Below, piece after piece: positions 33,257 to 41,596 of a stretch of 64,000 bases of DNA. This DNA comes from CAWBBA01 sp963729795 (GTDB lineage: Bacteria; Desulfobacterota; Desulfomonilia; Desulfomonilales; Desulfomonilaceae): the NCBI GenBank assembly GCA_963729795.1, contig CAVSPC010000056.1:1-64000 (forward strand). Direction: 5' to 3'. Under the pieces are notes generated by a model. The model ran no database searches. It saw nothing but the letters and a program-made list of their open reading frames with translations, and was not told where the DNA came from. The position numbers and the translations under genes were made by a program. Position 1 is the stretch's first letter. Each line of letters starts with the position of its first letter.

Positions 33257-35563
33257 ATGTCTGACGTGACCCGACGAGAATTTCTTCGCCTTGCCGCCTT
33301 GATGGGAGGCACAACCCTCTTCGCGGGATGCCATTTCTTCCAAGAGGCTGCACCCATTCCTGAATATATCGAGGGCGCTCCGGGCGTTGACCCTCTGGAA
33401 ACGCTCCGCGGCGTAAGCAATATCTATACTGTCTGTGGGCAGTGCGCGGGTAATTGTGGGATTCGTTGCAGGGTGGCCCAGGAAACTTTGGTCAAGATCG
33501 ACGGTAGTCCCTATCACCCTGTATCGGCCAGCCCGTGCCTCTCCTTTGAAACTCCGCTTAAAGAGGCTGCGACACGTAGCGGCAGCGTATGCGCGGTAGG
33601 CGGCAGCGCTATTCAGACACTTTACGATCCTTTCAGAATAGCTCGTCCCTTGAAGCGAGTGGGCCCGAGAGGCTCGGGAAAGTGGACCGGGATCTCCTGG
33701 AATCAGGCGATCACAGAGATATTGGAAGGCGGGGACTTGTTCGGTGAAGGGCATCTGGTGGGGCTCCTTGAGATCAGGCGACAAAGAGAGGGGCTCAAGT
33801 TCCTTGTAGGCAGAGCCGACTGGGGCGCGCTCACGTTTATGGAGAGATTCCTATCAGGATTTCCCGGCGCACAGATGGTTCGCGACAATGAATCTCGATT
33901 GATGGATACTGCTCGCACAATTGCGGACCAGGTATTCGGGCCAGGCAAAGGTCCTGTTGATACGGATTATAGGACTGCACGCGTGCTGATCAGCTTCGGA
34001 GATGCCCCCCTCGACTCCGGACTTCCTCTCGCCCTTCCGGCCAGACAAATAGCAAATGCGAGAGTCAACGGGCCTTGCCTACGGTGGGCCGTGGTGGACC
34101 CCAGGCTTTCCACCTCCGCCTCAAAGGCGGACTTGTGGATACCGGTGATCCCCGGTAAGGATCATGCCCTGGCTTTGGGGATCATGCGATCTCTGCTGGA
34201 TCGATATTCCGGAATCGTCCGGCAACCAGAGGAGGGTCTTACCAATAAAGTTCGGAGCAGAACGGTCGCAAGCTACGCGGCGGAATGCGGCCTCCCGCGA
34301 GCCATCGTGGATAGAATGGCCGACCTCCTCATTGAAGGCGGCGAGCGATCCGCGGCAATTCCCGGAGGAGGCGTCTTGGCAAGCGCGAACGGGAAGGAAG
34401 CCGCATTGGCTATCCTTACCCTCAACCTGATGGTTGGCTCTGTACCCGGTTCAGGAGGACTTGCTTACAGGAAAGACGATTTTCTCGACCAAGCTTATAA
34501 TAAGGTTATGGCCGGACATGAATTTAAAGGACAGGCTCAGACTGGAGGCCTCTCTTCAAAAGCCTTGTTTTTGTGGAACGTGGACCCGGTATACGATGAT
34601 CCCGCCATGGCCTCGACCTTAAAAGACAAAGGAGAAGTGCCGCTCATGGTGGGTATTGATCGACAAATCACTGAAACCACCGCGCTGGCGGACTATATTC
34701 TCCCTGATACCACCTATCTTGAAAGGTGGGATGTCTGTGTTTCACCGCCCTCCGTCACGGCGGAGGGGTTCGGTGTGCGCCGTCCTGTGGTGGGGGTGGT
34801 TGACTCCAAGACCGGCAAGTATTTTCCTATTCTCCCCGAAACGAGACAGATGGAGGATATTCTAATAGCTTTGGCCGCATCGCTGAATCTGCCCGGTTTC
34901 GGTGAAAAAGGGATTGATTCGTCAGTTCCTCTGAGTAGCGGCCGGGATTACTATACATGGGTGCTCTCAGTCATTCTGAGTACTATGAAAGAAGCGGGGC
35001 AGGATGTCTCACCCTCGTCCAAAGAAGTGGCCAAGGTTTTTGACAGGGGCGGCATCTTCCCCTCCTCCAAGAGTTCGCCGGTTTCGCAGACGGGCAAGTC
35101 CGATGCAACTTCTCCTATCAAGCAGCGTGAGCCCTTGGGCCACATGCCATATCCGCCTTTATCTTCCGACAATGATCAGTTTGTCCTTATTACCTACACG
35201 TTACCGTTTCATCGAACTGCGCTATCCGGCATCAACAGTTGGCTCCTGGAAGTCATTCCGCAAAATAGGCTTGTAATCAATTCCCAAGATGCGGCCAAGC
35301 TTAGAATTGTTCAGGGCGGTACCGTCTCTGTTGAAACCATTGACGGAAAAGCCTCTTTGCAGTGCAAGGCCCAGGTTATGCCAGGAATTAGACCAGGGGT
35401 CGTGGCCTTGGCAAAAGGGTTCGGATATGGGCAGGCAGGGGTTGCGCGACAAATAATTAACGGCACCGCCACTTCCGAGGATAAAACTCGCGGGGCCGGG
35501 GTCAATCCTTCGACGCTTGCTTTTGGAAAAGCGCCTATCAGTGTCAAAGTGAAACCCGTCTGA
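33257..35563 (+). CDS. Tat-exported molybdopterin-oxidoreductase-like lipoprotein (MopB/QrcB/PsrA type)
   Basis: 768 residues. A twin-arginine signal (TRREFLRLAALMGGTTLF) ends in AGC, a lipobox, so the protein is probably lipid-anchored on the periplasmic side. An N-terminal Fe-S site is CGQCAGNCGIRC, with a later Cys in SGSVCAVGG; then come the family landmark LYDPFRIARPLKRVG and the long MopB fold. I see no clear Cys or Sec at the usual molybdenum-ligand position (the region around TDYRTARVLISFGDAPLD), and the dinucleotide-binding loops are divergent. This resembles QrcB and ActB proteins that lost molybdenum. Whether cofactor is bound is unknown. Confidence 0.82.
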   Translation: MSDVTRREFLRLAALMGGTTLFAGCHFFQEAAPIPEYIEGAPGVDPLETLRGVSNIYTVCGQCAGNCGIRCRVAQETLVKIDGSPYHPVSASPCLSFETPLKEAATRSGSVCAVGGSAIQTLYDPFRIARPLKRVGPRGSGKWTGISWNQAITEILEGGDLFGEGHLVGLLEIRRQREGLKFLVGRADWGALTFMERFLSGFPGAQMVRDNESRLMDTARTIADQVFGPGKGPVDTDYRTARVLISFGDAPLDSGLPLALPARQIANARVNGPCLRWAVVDPRLSTSASKADLWIPVIPGKDHALALGIMRSLLDRYSGIVRQPEEGLTNKVRSRTVASYAAECGLPRAIVDRMADLLIEGGERSAAIPGGGVLASANGKEAALAILTLNLMVGSVPGSGGLAYRKDDFLDQAYNKVMAGHEFKGQAQTGGLSSKALFLWNVDPVYDDPAMASTLKDKGEVPLMVGIDRQITETTALADYILPDTTYLERWDVCVSPPSVTAEGFGVRRPVVGVVDSKTGKYFPILPETRQMEDILIALAASLNLPGFGEKGIDSSVPLSSGRDYYTWVLSVILSTMKEAGQDVSPSSKEVAKVFDRGGIFPSSKSSPVSQTGKSDATSPIKQREPLGHMPYPPLSSDNDQFVLITYTLPFHRTALSGINSWLLEVIPQNRLVINSQDAAKLRIVQGGTVSVETIDGKASLQCKAQVMPGIRPGVVALAKGFGYGQAGVARQIINGTATSEDKTRGAGVNPSTLAFGKAPISVKVKPV

Positions 35564-35685
35564 ATGAGCTGGGATGGCCGCGTTAGCCCAAAGGGGTGTC
35601 CTAAACAAATTGATTGAACTCTTTAGCCGTTATAGCGCTCCATCATTTCATAAATGATACGCAATTTTTCTGTTTGGAGCAGCCC

Positions 35686-36328
35686 TTGATAATCCACGAC
35701 ATTTCTCTCCCTGTCTCGGAAGCGCTTGTTGTTTGGCCCGGAGATCCGGCAATTCACATCACGCAGCCCTCGCACCTGGATAAAGGTGACGAAGCTACAG
35801 TGAGCCGGCTGGACATAGGAGCGCATACAGGGACTCATGTGGATGCGCCCTGTCATTACATCCGAGGCGGTCCGGGGATAGACTCACTGGACCTGAATAC
35901 ATTGGTAGGCTCCGCGTTGGTTGTCGAAATACCTTCAAATGGGAACATTTCGGTTGAGGTGTTGGAGGAGCTTGCTATTCCTCCGGAAACCAGGCGCGTC
36001 CTCTTTCGTACCACAAACTCGGAATTATGGTTAGCGGACAAGAGCCTTTTCCAAGGATTTCGTCGGTATCTCCGCGGACGGTGCGCAATGGCTTGTGGAC
36101 TTCGGAGTTCGACTCGTAGGTGTAGATTACCTTTCAGTGGCTCCGTTCAGCCAGTCGGGGCCCACGCATCACTCTTTGCTGAATGCAGGAGTCATCATTG
36201 TGGAAGGATTGAACCTGGGCGGGATTCGAGCCGGTATGTACACTCTGGCGTGCCTCCCCTTGAAATTGGTCGGGATCGACGGCTCACCTGCTCGGGCAAT
36301 TCTCATCGAAGACGCGAAGGACTTTTAA
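35686..36328 (+). pseudogene. Cyclase / kynurenine-formamidase-like metal hydrolase, apparent frameshift
   Basis: The start is TTG at 35686 with GGAG six bases upstream (MIIHDISLPVSEALVVWPGDP). The metal-binding motif IGAHTGTHVDAPCHY of the cyclase family (PF04199) is intact. The frame breaks after DKSLF. Dropping one T from the run 36047-36050 restores SKDFVGISADGAQWLVDFGVRLVGVDYLSV and continues to KDF at 36328, giving about 213 residues. Relatives hydrolyse N-formylkynurenine or cyclic imides. It follows the redox cluster by about 120 bases, and a functional link is not evident. It is either a sequence error or recent decay. Confidence 0.7.
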
Positions 36329-36388
36329 CAGCGATTCGCTTTCAGACAAGTGCCACCGTGTTTCTTGAACGGGTGGATCTGAAACCGG

Positions 36389-36410
36389 CCCTGCATTTTC
36401 TCATGCAGGG
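36389..36410. terminator. Candidate bidirectional terminator
   Basis: CCCTGCAT (36389-36396) pairs with ATGCAGGG (36403-36410) around a six-base loop. It sits between the converging cyclase gene and the outer-membrane protein gene. Confidence 0.5.
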
Positions 36411-36446
36411 CATAAATCAGTGGTGGGGCGAGCGGCATAAGGCCGC

Positions 36447-37448
36447 TTAAAAGACAATTTGGCCGGAAGCGGCGATGGAGGCCTGGTCGGACCACACCTG
36501 CGATCCATCGAACGAAAAATTAAGTTGAAATAGACTATTGCTTAAATTGTGATCCCCATCTGTCAACAATCTCTTAAAATCGCCTTCAATCCGCGCACTC
36601 AAAACACCACTCCGGAACACCCCCATGCTGACATAGAAATGCCAACAATGTCCGCCGGTGTTCTCCGTTGTCACACGATCTCCGACGCGTAAAAGATGAA
36701 GATCTTCGTTCTTTGCGCGCACTAGAGCATAATCCACTTCCAATTCCAGATCCAGTGTCGGGAAGATCCTCAAAGTGCGGCCGAGATCGATACTGGTATC
36801 GAAAACTCCGCCGAAATATATGTGATTGAATGTTTGCCTGAAATCTATTCCATCACCGGGCAATTCCATCACATCGCCTCCCAGATCAGCCTGAGCGCCG
36901 TCATGGGTGGTGAAAGAGAAGTATTGATATCTGTACCCTAGAAGGGGCTTCACGGATGTGAATCCAGTCCAAGGCATGCTTACTGCTAGGTATGAATCAA
37001 ACAGGAAGCCCTTGTTCAATCTGCACGCGGATTCGCTGAAAATGGTCTTCTGAGAAGGATCCGCATCATCATCCCAGTCGCTGTCCTGCATCTTCGATCC
37101 GCTTTCACGGCTCAGATTGACCCATCCCTCAGCATGCGCCGACCATAACCGGGTAGTATACTTTCCTGTGAGACCCAAAAACCATTGATCAATGGGGAAC
37201 TCCAGGCGGCTGAGAGGGTCCTGGTAGGGTGGCAACGGATTGGAAAACTGATATGAAGTGAAACTGTTGATAAACTTCTTGATGCCGATCGAAGGCAACA
37301 GACGCTGAGAACTGTTGACAATGCTTACGGCCTCAGAAGCATTAAAGCCGTTTAAGAAGCCCGGAAGGCCCACAGCCCGACAGTGAGCTGGAGCACAACA
37401 ACATAAAGCAAGAACAACGAAAACCGCTACGACTCCTCGTACAACCAT
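36447..37448 (-). CDS. Predicted outer-membrane protein, unknown function
   Basis: 333 residues if started at the internal ATG ending at 37448, which gives a clean signal peptide (MVVRGVVAVFVVLALCCCAPAHC). The mature part has many alternating aromatic/polar strands (YQFSNPLPPY, LGYRYQYFSFTTHD, HCWHFYVSMGVF) and Asp/Ser-rich loops, typical of a beta-barrel of Desulfobacterota. It resembles in style, but does not clearly match, the proteins at 0.3-1.2 kb and 38.6 kb. It has no partner in an operon. It is possibly a porin-like protein. Confidence 0.6.
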   Translation of the reverse strand: MVVRGVVAVFVVLALCCCAPAHCRAVGLPGFLNGFNASEAVSIVNSSQRLLPSIGIKKFINSFTSYQFSNPLPPYQDPLSRLEFPIDQWFLGLTGKYTTRLWSAHAEGWVNLSRESGSKMQDSDWDDDADPSQKTIFSESACRLNKGFLFDSYLAVSMPWTGFTSVKPLLGYRYQYFSFTTHDGAQADLGGDVMELPGDGIDFRQTFNHIYFGGVFDTSIDLGRTLRIFPTLDLELEVDYALVRAKNEDLHLLRVGDRVTTENTGGHCWHFYVSMGVFRSGVLSARIEGDFKRLLTDGDHNLSNSLFQLNFSFDGSQVWSDQASIAASGQIVF

Positions 37449-38188
37449 ACCTGTTCCTTCAATAAAAGTGCCGGGACAGAGCCGGCAAAACAAGAAAGTT
37501 TAGTGCGATACGAACAGACAGCGAAAGCGCTACCCTTTGGGCACAAGCAAGAGGCCGTCGATTTTATATCGTTTTGTAGAAAGATTAACGCAGTCTTGTC
37601 CGCAATGCATTTCCTTACTACTACATCTAACTTAAATCGTTTGCTATTTCATGTATGATCGGTGAAATCATAATAACACGAGCATAATGCCAAGTCAAGC
37701 CCGAATTTAGATTACATAAAGTCACTTATTTACATGAGATAATTATCCTAAGTATGCAAACATTTTGATACAAACATAACGCAACATGAACGGTGGCTTG
37801 GCATGGATAGTCTGCCTGGAGAGCTGCACAACCCACCTTTCCACGCTCACGGCGTTATGGGCGCGCTCCGGATGCTCGGTCGAGCGATTCTGTAAGGGCT
37901 GGCGACCGTGCATTTGTGCTACCGAGCCGATGAGACGCCGCCAGGTGCATGCGCAGATTTTTTTGCAATTCCGTACAGCTTTGGGTATTCAAGTCGATGA
38001 CTGTCGTTGCAAGGCAGTAGGCGTGAATTTTGAAGTGTGATCCACCCTTGTGGGGCGTTGTACGCTCGCAGGGCACTGATGGCGGCCAAGCAGTTCCTGT
38101 TCTTTGAGCCGGCTGTCCGATATCCGTACATACGCCCGGGACCTCCGTGGCTGCCGACAAAGACCGATGAGCAATTAGGAGGCATATA

Positions 38189-38269
38189 TGGGCACTTGGC
38201 AATTCATGAGAGATCAGAGAGGTGATCCGGCGTCATCCTCTTCACCCACTTTTTCGCAGGATTTATAAT
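38189..38269 (+). CDS. Possible 26-residue mini-gene
   Basis: An ATG has AGGAGG five bases upstream (38178-38183); the frame begins MGTWQFMRDQRG and ends in TAA. Only the ribosome site argues for it. It could equally be the broken 5' end of a lost gene. Confidence 0.15.
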
Positions 38270-38498
38270 TTAGTATACTTCCGCTGTATTCGAAGGGGAT
38301 TTGCGTTCATGGTTTAATGGCAGTTTCCTAGGTGCTAAATTAATTGCCCAACGTTGTCTGGGACCGTTTATAACAATAATATATAAGTAATATCCTTGTA
38401 TAATACTAGGTTTATATTATATTGGTTAATCATTAGAGACTAATCTGTTGATATATATATGGTGTTTGACAAAAAGAGGCGCGGGCTACCATTATTGC

Positions 38499-38527
38499 TT
38501 GACAAGAAGAACTTTTTATTCTAGAAA
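38499..38527 (+). promoter_or_regulatory. Candidate sigma-70 promoter of the outer-membrane protein gene
   Basis: A perfect TTGACA is followed after 17 bases by TAGAAA in an AT-rich context, about 100 bases before the start at 38625. A second TTGACA lies at 38466-38471 without a good -10 box. Confidence 0.5.
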
Positions 38528-38624
38528 TTTAACATTCCAAAAATTTCGGTGTGCTCAATGGGCTATGCCCTCTCAATAATCTTGGGAAGGCTGGTGTTTT
38601 CTTCTGTTATAGGAGGATATGGAT

Positions 38625-39605
38625 ATGAAACGTGTCGTTGTTCTTTGCGTAGGAATTCTTGCATTAGCCATAATCCCGGCTGCGGTATCCGCGCAAGGCT
38701 TGCTGCCCAATTTTCCCTTGTTGGGTGGGGTCTTTGGTAACAGCGCGGCTTGCGGCGAAACTCCATCTCTGGGACTTGGTCCTCTAGTCGGCTACGTGGG
38801 CTGGATGCCATACGTCACTAACGGTGTCGCCCTTGGGGTTGGAGGCGGACCTCTAGGCCCTATTTACGAGATGGATCAGCTCTATAGTCTTAGCGGTGTT
38901 TGGTTCGGTCTCGAACAAACCTGCCACTGTTCGGACTGGCTGGGGTTCATGGCGACCGGCTGGTATCTGGTTCCTTCCAACTCCACCTCAACCGAAGTCT
39001 ACGACAACGGTGTGCTGGGTGCGAGGCCGTGGAACCCAACAAATGAATGGTGGTTTGTGGACGGTGCTTTCCTGATCAACGGTCCTGGCTGCGTCTCCCT
39101 TATTTTGGGCCTCCGTTACGATTATTTTAACACCGAATTTTCGAATACCGGTACCTTCTTTACCAGTCCCGCTGGCGTTGCCGCCCCCTTTACTCTGGGG
39201 TTGCCCACTGACCAGGCTACTGCAGAATCACAGGGGTGGATTCCCCTCATAGGCACTCAAGTTGCGTACACCAGCCCAACTACAAACCTGACGGTAAGGG
39301 CGGTAGGCTTCCCCACACTACTGGGAAATGTTAAGTACAGGGAAACTATCGGCGCTCTGGGGAGCGCGGAGTTTACCGGCACATATAACAACGGCTATTT
39401 CTTGGAAGTCTTTACAGACTACACGAGAAAGTTCGGAGCCGGCGGGGTCGGAGTGTTCGCCCGGTGGAATATGACCCACGGAAACTGCAACTCGGATCTC
39501 AACCTTCCCGTTGTTGCGGGGAACAACAGCTTCGCTTTGGGCGTCAACCGGACTTCCTGGACCTTCGGTGGGAGCTTCAGCCTAAGCTTCAATTCACCAT
39601 TCTGA
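38625..39605 (+). CDS. Predicted outer-membrane protein, unknown function
   Basis: 326 residues. Of two ATGs, the second (38625) lies eight bases after AGGAGG and gives the signal peptide MKRVVVLCVGILALAIIPAAVSA. The mature part has a Cys (NSAACGETPS) and repeated strand-like segments with many aromatic residues (WWFVDGAFLI, LRYDYFNTEF, YFLEVFTDYTRKFG), ending SFSLSFNSPF. The C-terminal phenylalanine is the classical beta-barrel assembly signal. It has its own promoter and terminator, so it is a single, probably strongly expressed gene. Confidence 0.7.
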   Translation: MKRVVVLCVGILALAIIPAAVSAQGLLPNFPLLGGVFGNSAACGETPSLGLGPLVGYVGWMPYVTNGVALGVGGGPLGPIYEMDQLYSLSGVWFGLEQTCHCSDWLGFMATGWYLVPSNSTSTEVYDNGVLGARPWNPTNEWWFVDGAFLINGPGCVSLILGLRYDYFNTEFSNTGTFFTSPAGVAAPFTLGLPTDQATAESQGWIPLIGTQVAYTSPTTNLTVRAVGFPTLLGNVKYRETIGALGSAEFTGTYNNGYFLEVFTDYTRKFGAGGVGVFARWNMTHGNCNSDLNLPVVAGNNSFALGVNRTSWTFGGSFSLSFNSPF

Positions 39606-39618
39606 TCAGTTGATTCTG

Positions 39619-39644
39619 GAGAGAGGGTCTGTCGACCCTCTCTC
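39619..39644 (+). terminator. Terminator hairpin after the outer-membrane protein gene
   Basis: GAGAGAGGGT (39619-39628) pairs with ACCCTCTCTC (39635-39644), ten perfect pairs and a six-base loop, 14 bases after the stop codon. It lacks a long T tail. Confidence 0.6.
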
Positions 39645-39754
39645 TGTCATGCGAGACCACATATTTAATTCCTGGCCTTGGCCCGTGACCCTCTTCGGAG
39701 GGTTTTGTTTTTGGTCAGGCCAGGGGCTACCAAAAGGCATTGCAACGAAAACCA

Positions 39755-40495
39755 ATGGGGGGCATATTGGTTGAAGGAGACTACCGAAACTCTATCTTGG
39801 AGCAGTTGACGGAGCCAGCAGTGCCACCTCCTGATGAATATACCATGTGGCTGGAGAGAGCTCGGACGGGCAAGAACGTAGACCAGCTCGAGAAGTCCTA
39901 CGAACTCCTGGTAAAACGTGTAAAAAGCATAGACCCCTTGACGATTGCGGAGATGACCGATGGTGAGTACAAAGGCGGTGACGGTATCCCACGGGTAGTG
40001 ATACCATTTCTCCATAGCTGGTTTGTCCTGGAATTGCTTCCGTACCGTATCCGGGCACAGCATCAGATAATTGACACATTGCCAATGAAAGTACTCGTGC
40101 TGCAACATCTGATAACGGCCGCAGAGAATCAAGGGACGGCGGTTAGGGTGATGGGCGAATGGATCGATTGTCGGTCATTGCAGCACGGCGCGGTGATGGG
40201 GGCTCATTTCTCCAAAACGACCTCTGAACTGCTCGAGCGCTACTTTGCCCTGGCTTGGAGCGAACGGATGTCCCGAGCATTGCAGTGGGGCGGCAAACCA
40301 GTGGAACTGGGGGATGAGGGATTCCTCTTCAAATTCTTTCCCAGGTTGCCTGTGGCCTTCATTCACTGGAAAGAGGACCCGGAATTCCCTTCGTTCAGCA
40401 AAATTCTGTACGATATCTCGGCCAGCAATTATATGCCAGTTCACGGATTGGCCGCTCTCACGGAGTTCTTGATCCACAGGCTAGCCGAGGGATAA
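39755..40495 (+). CDS. DUF3786 domain protein
   Basis: About 246 residues from the ATG at 39755; an in-frame TTG at 39740 is an alternative and neither has a strong ribosome site. The pattern IPRVVIPFLHSWFVLELLPYRI, LPMKVLVLQHLITAAENQGT, GEWIDCRSLQHGAVMGAHFSKTTSELLERYF and LGDEGFLFKFFPRLPVAFIHWKEDPEFPSFSKILYDISASNYMP is that of the DUF3786 family. This family is common in anaerobes, often associated with corrinoid or Fe-S metabolism, but undefined. No such partner genes are adjacent here. Confidence 0.75.
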   Translation: MGGILVEGDYRNSILEQLTEPAVPPPDEYTMWLERARTGKNVDQLEKSYELLVKRVKSIDPLTIAEMTDGEYKGGDGIPRVVIPFLHSWFVLELLPYRIRAQHQIIDTLPMKVLVLQHLITAAENQGTAVRVMGEWIDCRSLQHGAVMGAHFSKTTSELLERYFALAWSERMSRALQWGGKPVELGDEGFLFKFFPRLPVAFIHWKEDPEFPSFSKILYDISASNYMPVHGLAALTEFLIHRLAEG

Positions 40496-40570
40496 GACCG
40501 TGGCATCGGGGCAAGTGCTTGGTACTCAGCGGCGTAAATACGGTGCCATATTTAGATCAACCTGGGCTAC

Positions 40571-40713
40571 ACTCGTAGGGTGCTGGTGAGCAGGGCTGTG
40601 GCGTGCGAACCGCACCACTCGCGATTTCGCGTCCAGGATTTCTGGCTGACTCCCCTCGAATAGTGCGGTTCCCCCGCCGGATGCCACTGCTGGCTTGTCC
40701 AGCAGTGGCATCC
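40571..40713. repeat. Dispersed repeat with a perfect 15 bp hairpin
   Basis: Begins with a GTAGGGTGCTGGTGAGCAGG type unit and GCGAACCGCACC, and ends with a perfect hairpin. In the hairpin GGATGCCACTGCTGG (40679-40693) pairs with CCAGCAGTGGCATCC (40699-40713) around CTTGT. It sits between converging genes, so the hairpin may also stop transcription from both sides. Confidence 0.6.
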
Positions 40714-40745
40714 AAATACGCGACCGTAATTCCGCAACCCTATGT

Positions 40746-41378
40746 TTACTCCGTGTTTTTTCCGGGCAATGCTTCCGGGCTAGCGTTTTTCTCACCCGGA
40801 CGGCCTGAGCCCAGTTTTTCTTTCAACTGCTTCACCCAAGGCCGAACCATTACAGCATGAGGGCTATTCCCCGCTTCCTTCAAGAACAGCTCCCATGTTT
40901 TCAATGCTCCGGCGTCGTCCTTGAGGTCGTCTCTAAGCACAATTCCGAGGTTGAACAGGGCCATTGGATGTTCCGGATTTACTGCCAAGGCCTGGCGGAA
41001 TGCTTTGACGGATTCTTCAGGTTTGCCGAGTTTTCGGTAGCTGATCCCCATGTCGATCATAACGTCGGCATTCCGAGGATCAATCTGTAAAGCTTTCTTA
41101 TATGTCCCTACTGCCTTGGAATAATCACCGGCATCGAAATAGCAGTTTCCGAGCAGCACAAGATTGACAATATCTTTAGGTTTGGCCGTCAGCATTTTCT
41201 GTAGATCGGCTATTTTAGCCCTTAATTCAACTTGTTGGTTTCGTTGTTCGTTCACGGCGGGCGAACCCTGCACCGCACGCACCCCGCTGTCCAGTTTCCA
41301 GGCCGAAAATGCTATTCCGGCAAGAAAGCCCGCTGCAAAGAATCCCAACCAGCCGAGCCACAAAGAGTTTTTCTTCAC
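40746..41378 (-). CDS. Membrane-anchored TPR protein
   Basis: 210 residues starting at GTG (ending at 41378) with AGGAG eight bases upstream; the longer frame has no ribosome site. An N-terminal anchor (SLWLGWLGFFAAGFLAGIAFSAW) is followed by a short coiled segment and about three tetratricopeptide repeats (NLVLLGNCYFDAGDYSKAVGTYKKALQIDPRN and the next two), then a polar tail. The layout is like CcmH/NrfG or periplasmic assembly factors, with no more specific clue. It is single-gene, divergent from purH. Confidence 0.8.
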   Translation of the reverse strand: MKKNSLWLGWLGFFAAGFLAGIAFSAWKLDSGVRAVQGSPAVNEQRNQQVELRAKIADLQKMLTAKPKDIVNLVLLGNCYFDAGDYSKAVGTYKKALQIDPRNADVMIDMGISYRKLGKPEESVKAFRQALAVNPEHPMALFNLGIVLRDDLKDDAGALKTWELFLKEAGNSPHAVMVRPWVKQLKEKLGSGRPGEKNASPEALPGKNTE

Positions 41379-41596
41379 TAAATCTGCTCCTAGTCGACTT
41401 TCCTCCAAGGTAACATAAGCGGCGGCGGCATGGAAGAGAAGCACCACAACCCAGGAATGTGGAACCAGAACCTTTTCGCGGGGGCCAAATCCGTGGTAAG
41501 GTCGGTTTGGCGTCGATCCGGACATCACGATCAATTCTAGCCTCGCTGTTCGGAATGGTCCCCACTGGGAAGGTAGAATCCTCAGGAGAGCTGTTT

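Larger units (their letters stand above)
37449..38624. other. AT-rich intergenic block between two outer-membrane protein genes
   Basis: About 1.2 kb between divergently oriented secreted-protein genes. The outer parts (37600-37790 and 38330-38560) are strongly AT-rich. The middle (37790-38230) is GC-rich with competing open frames on both strands, none convincing. One minute frame at 38189-38269 has a perfect AGGAGG five bases before its ATG (26 residues). A candidate promoter for the downstream gene lies at 38499-38527. The GC-rich island could be the remnant of an inserted element. Confidence 0.4.

Noticed and set aside
37786..38202. Competing open frames on both strands in the GC-rich island
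   Set aside because: No ribosome sites, domains or sensible composition; might be decayed insertion DNA.
41459..41596. N-terminal extension of AICAR transformylase as a remnant of the cyclohydrolase domain
   Set aside because: The residues do not resemble the MGS fold and overlap the divergent TPR gene's start region; a good ribosome site supports the start at 41597.
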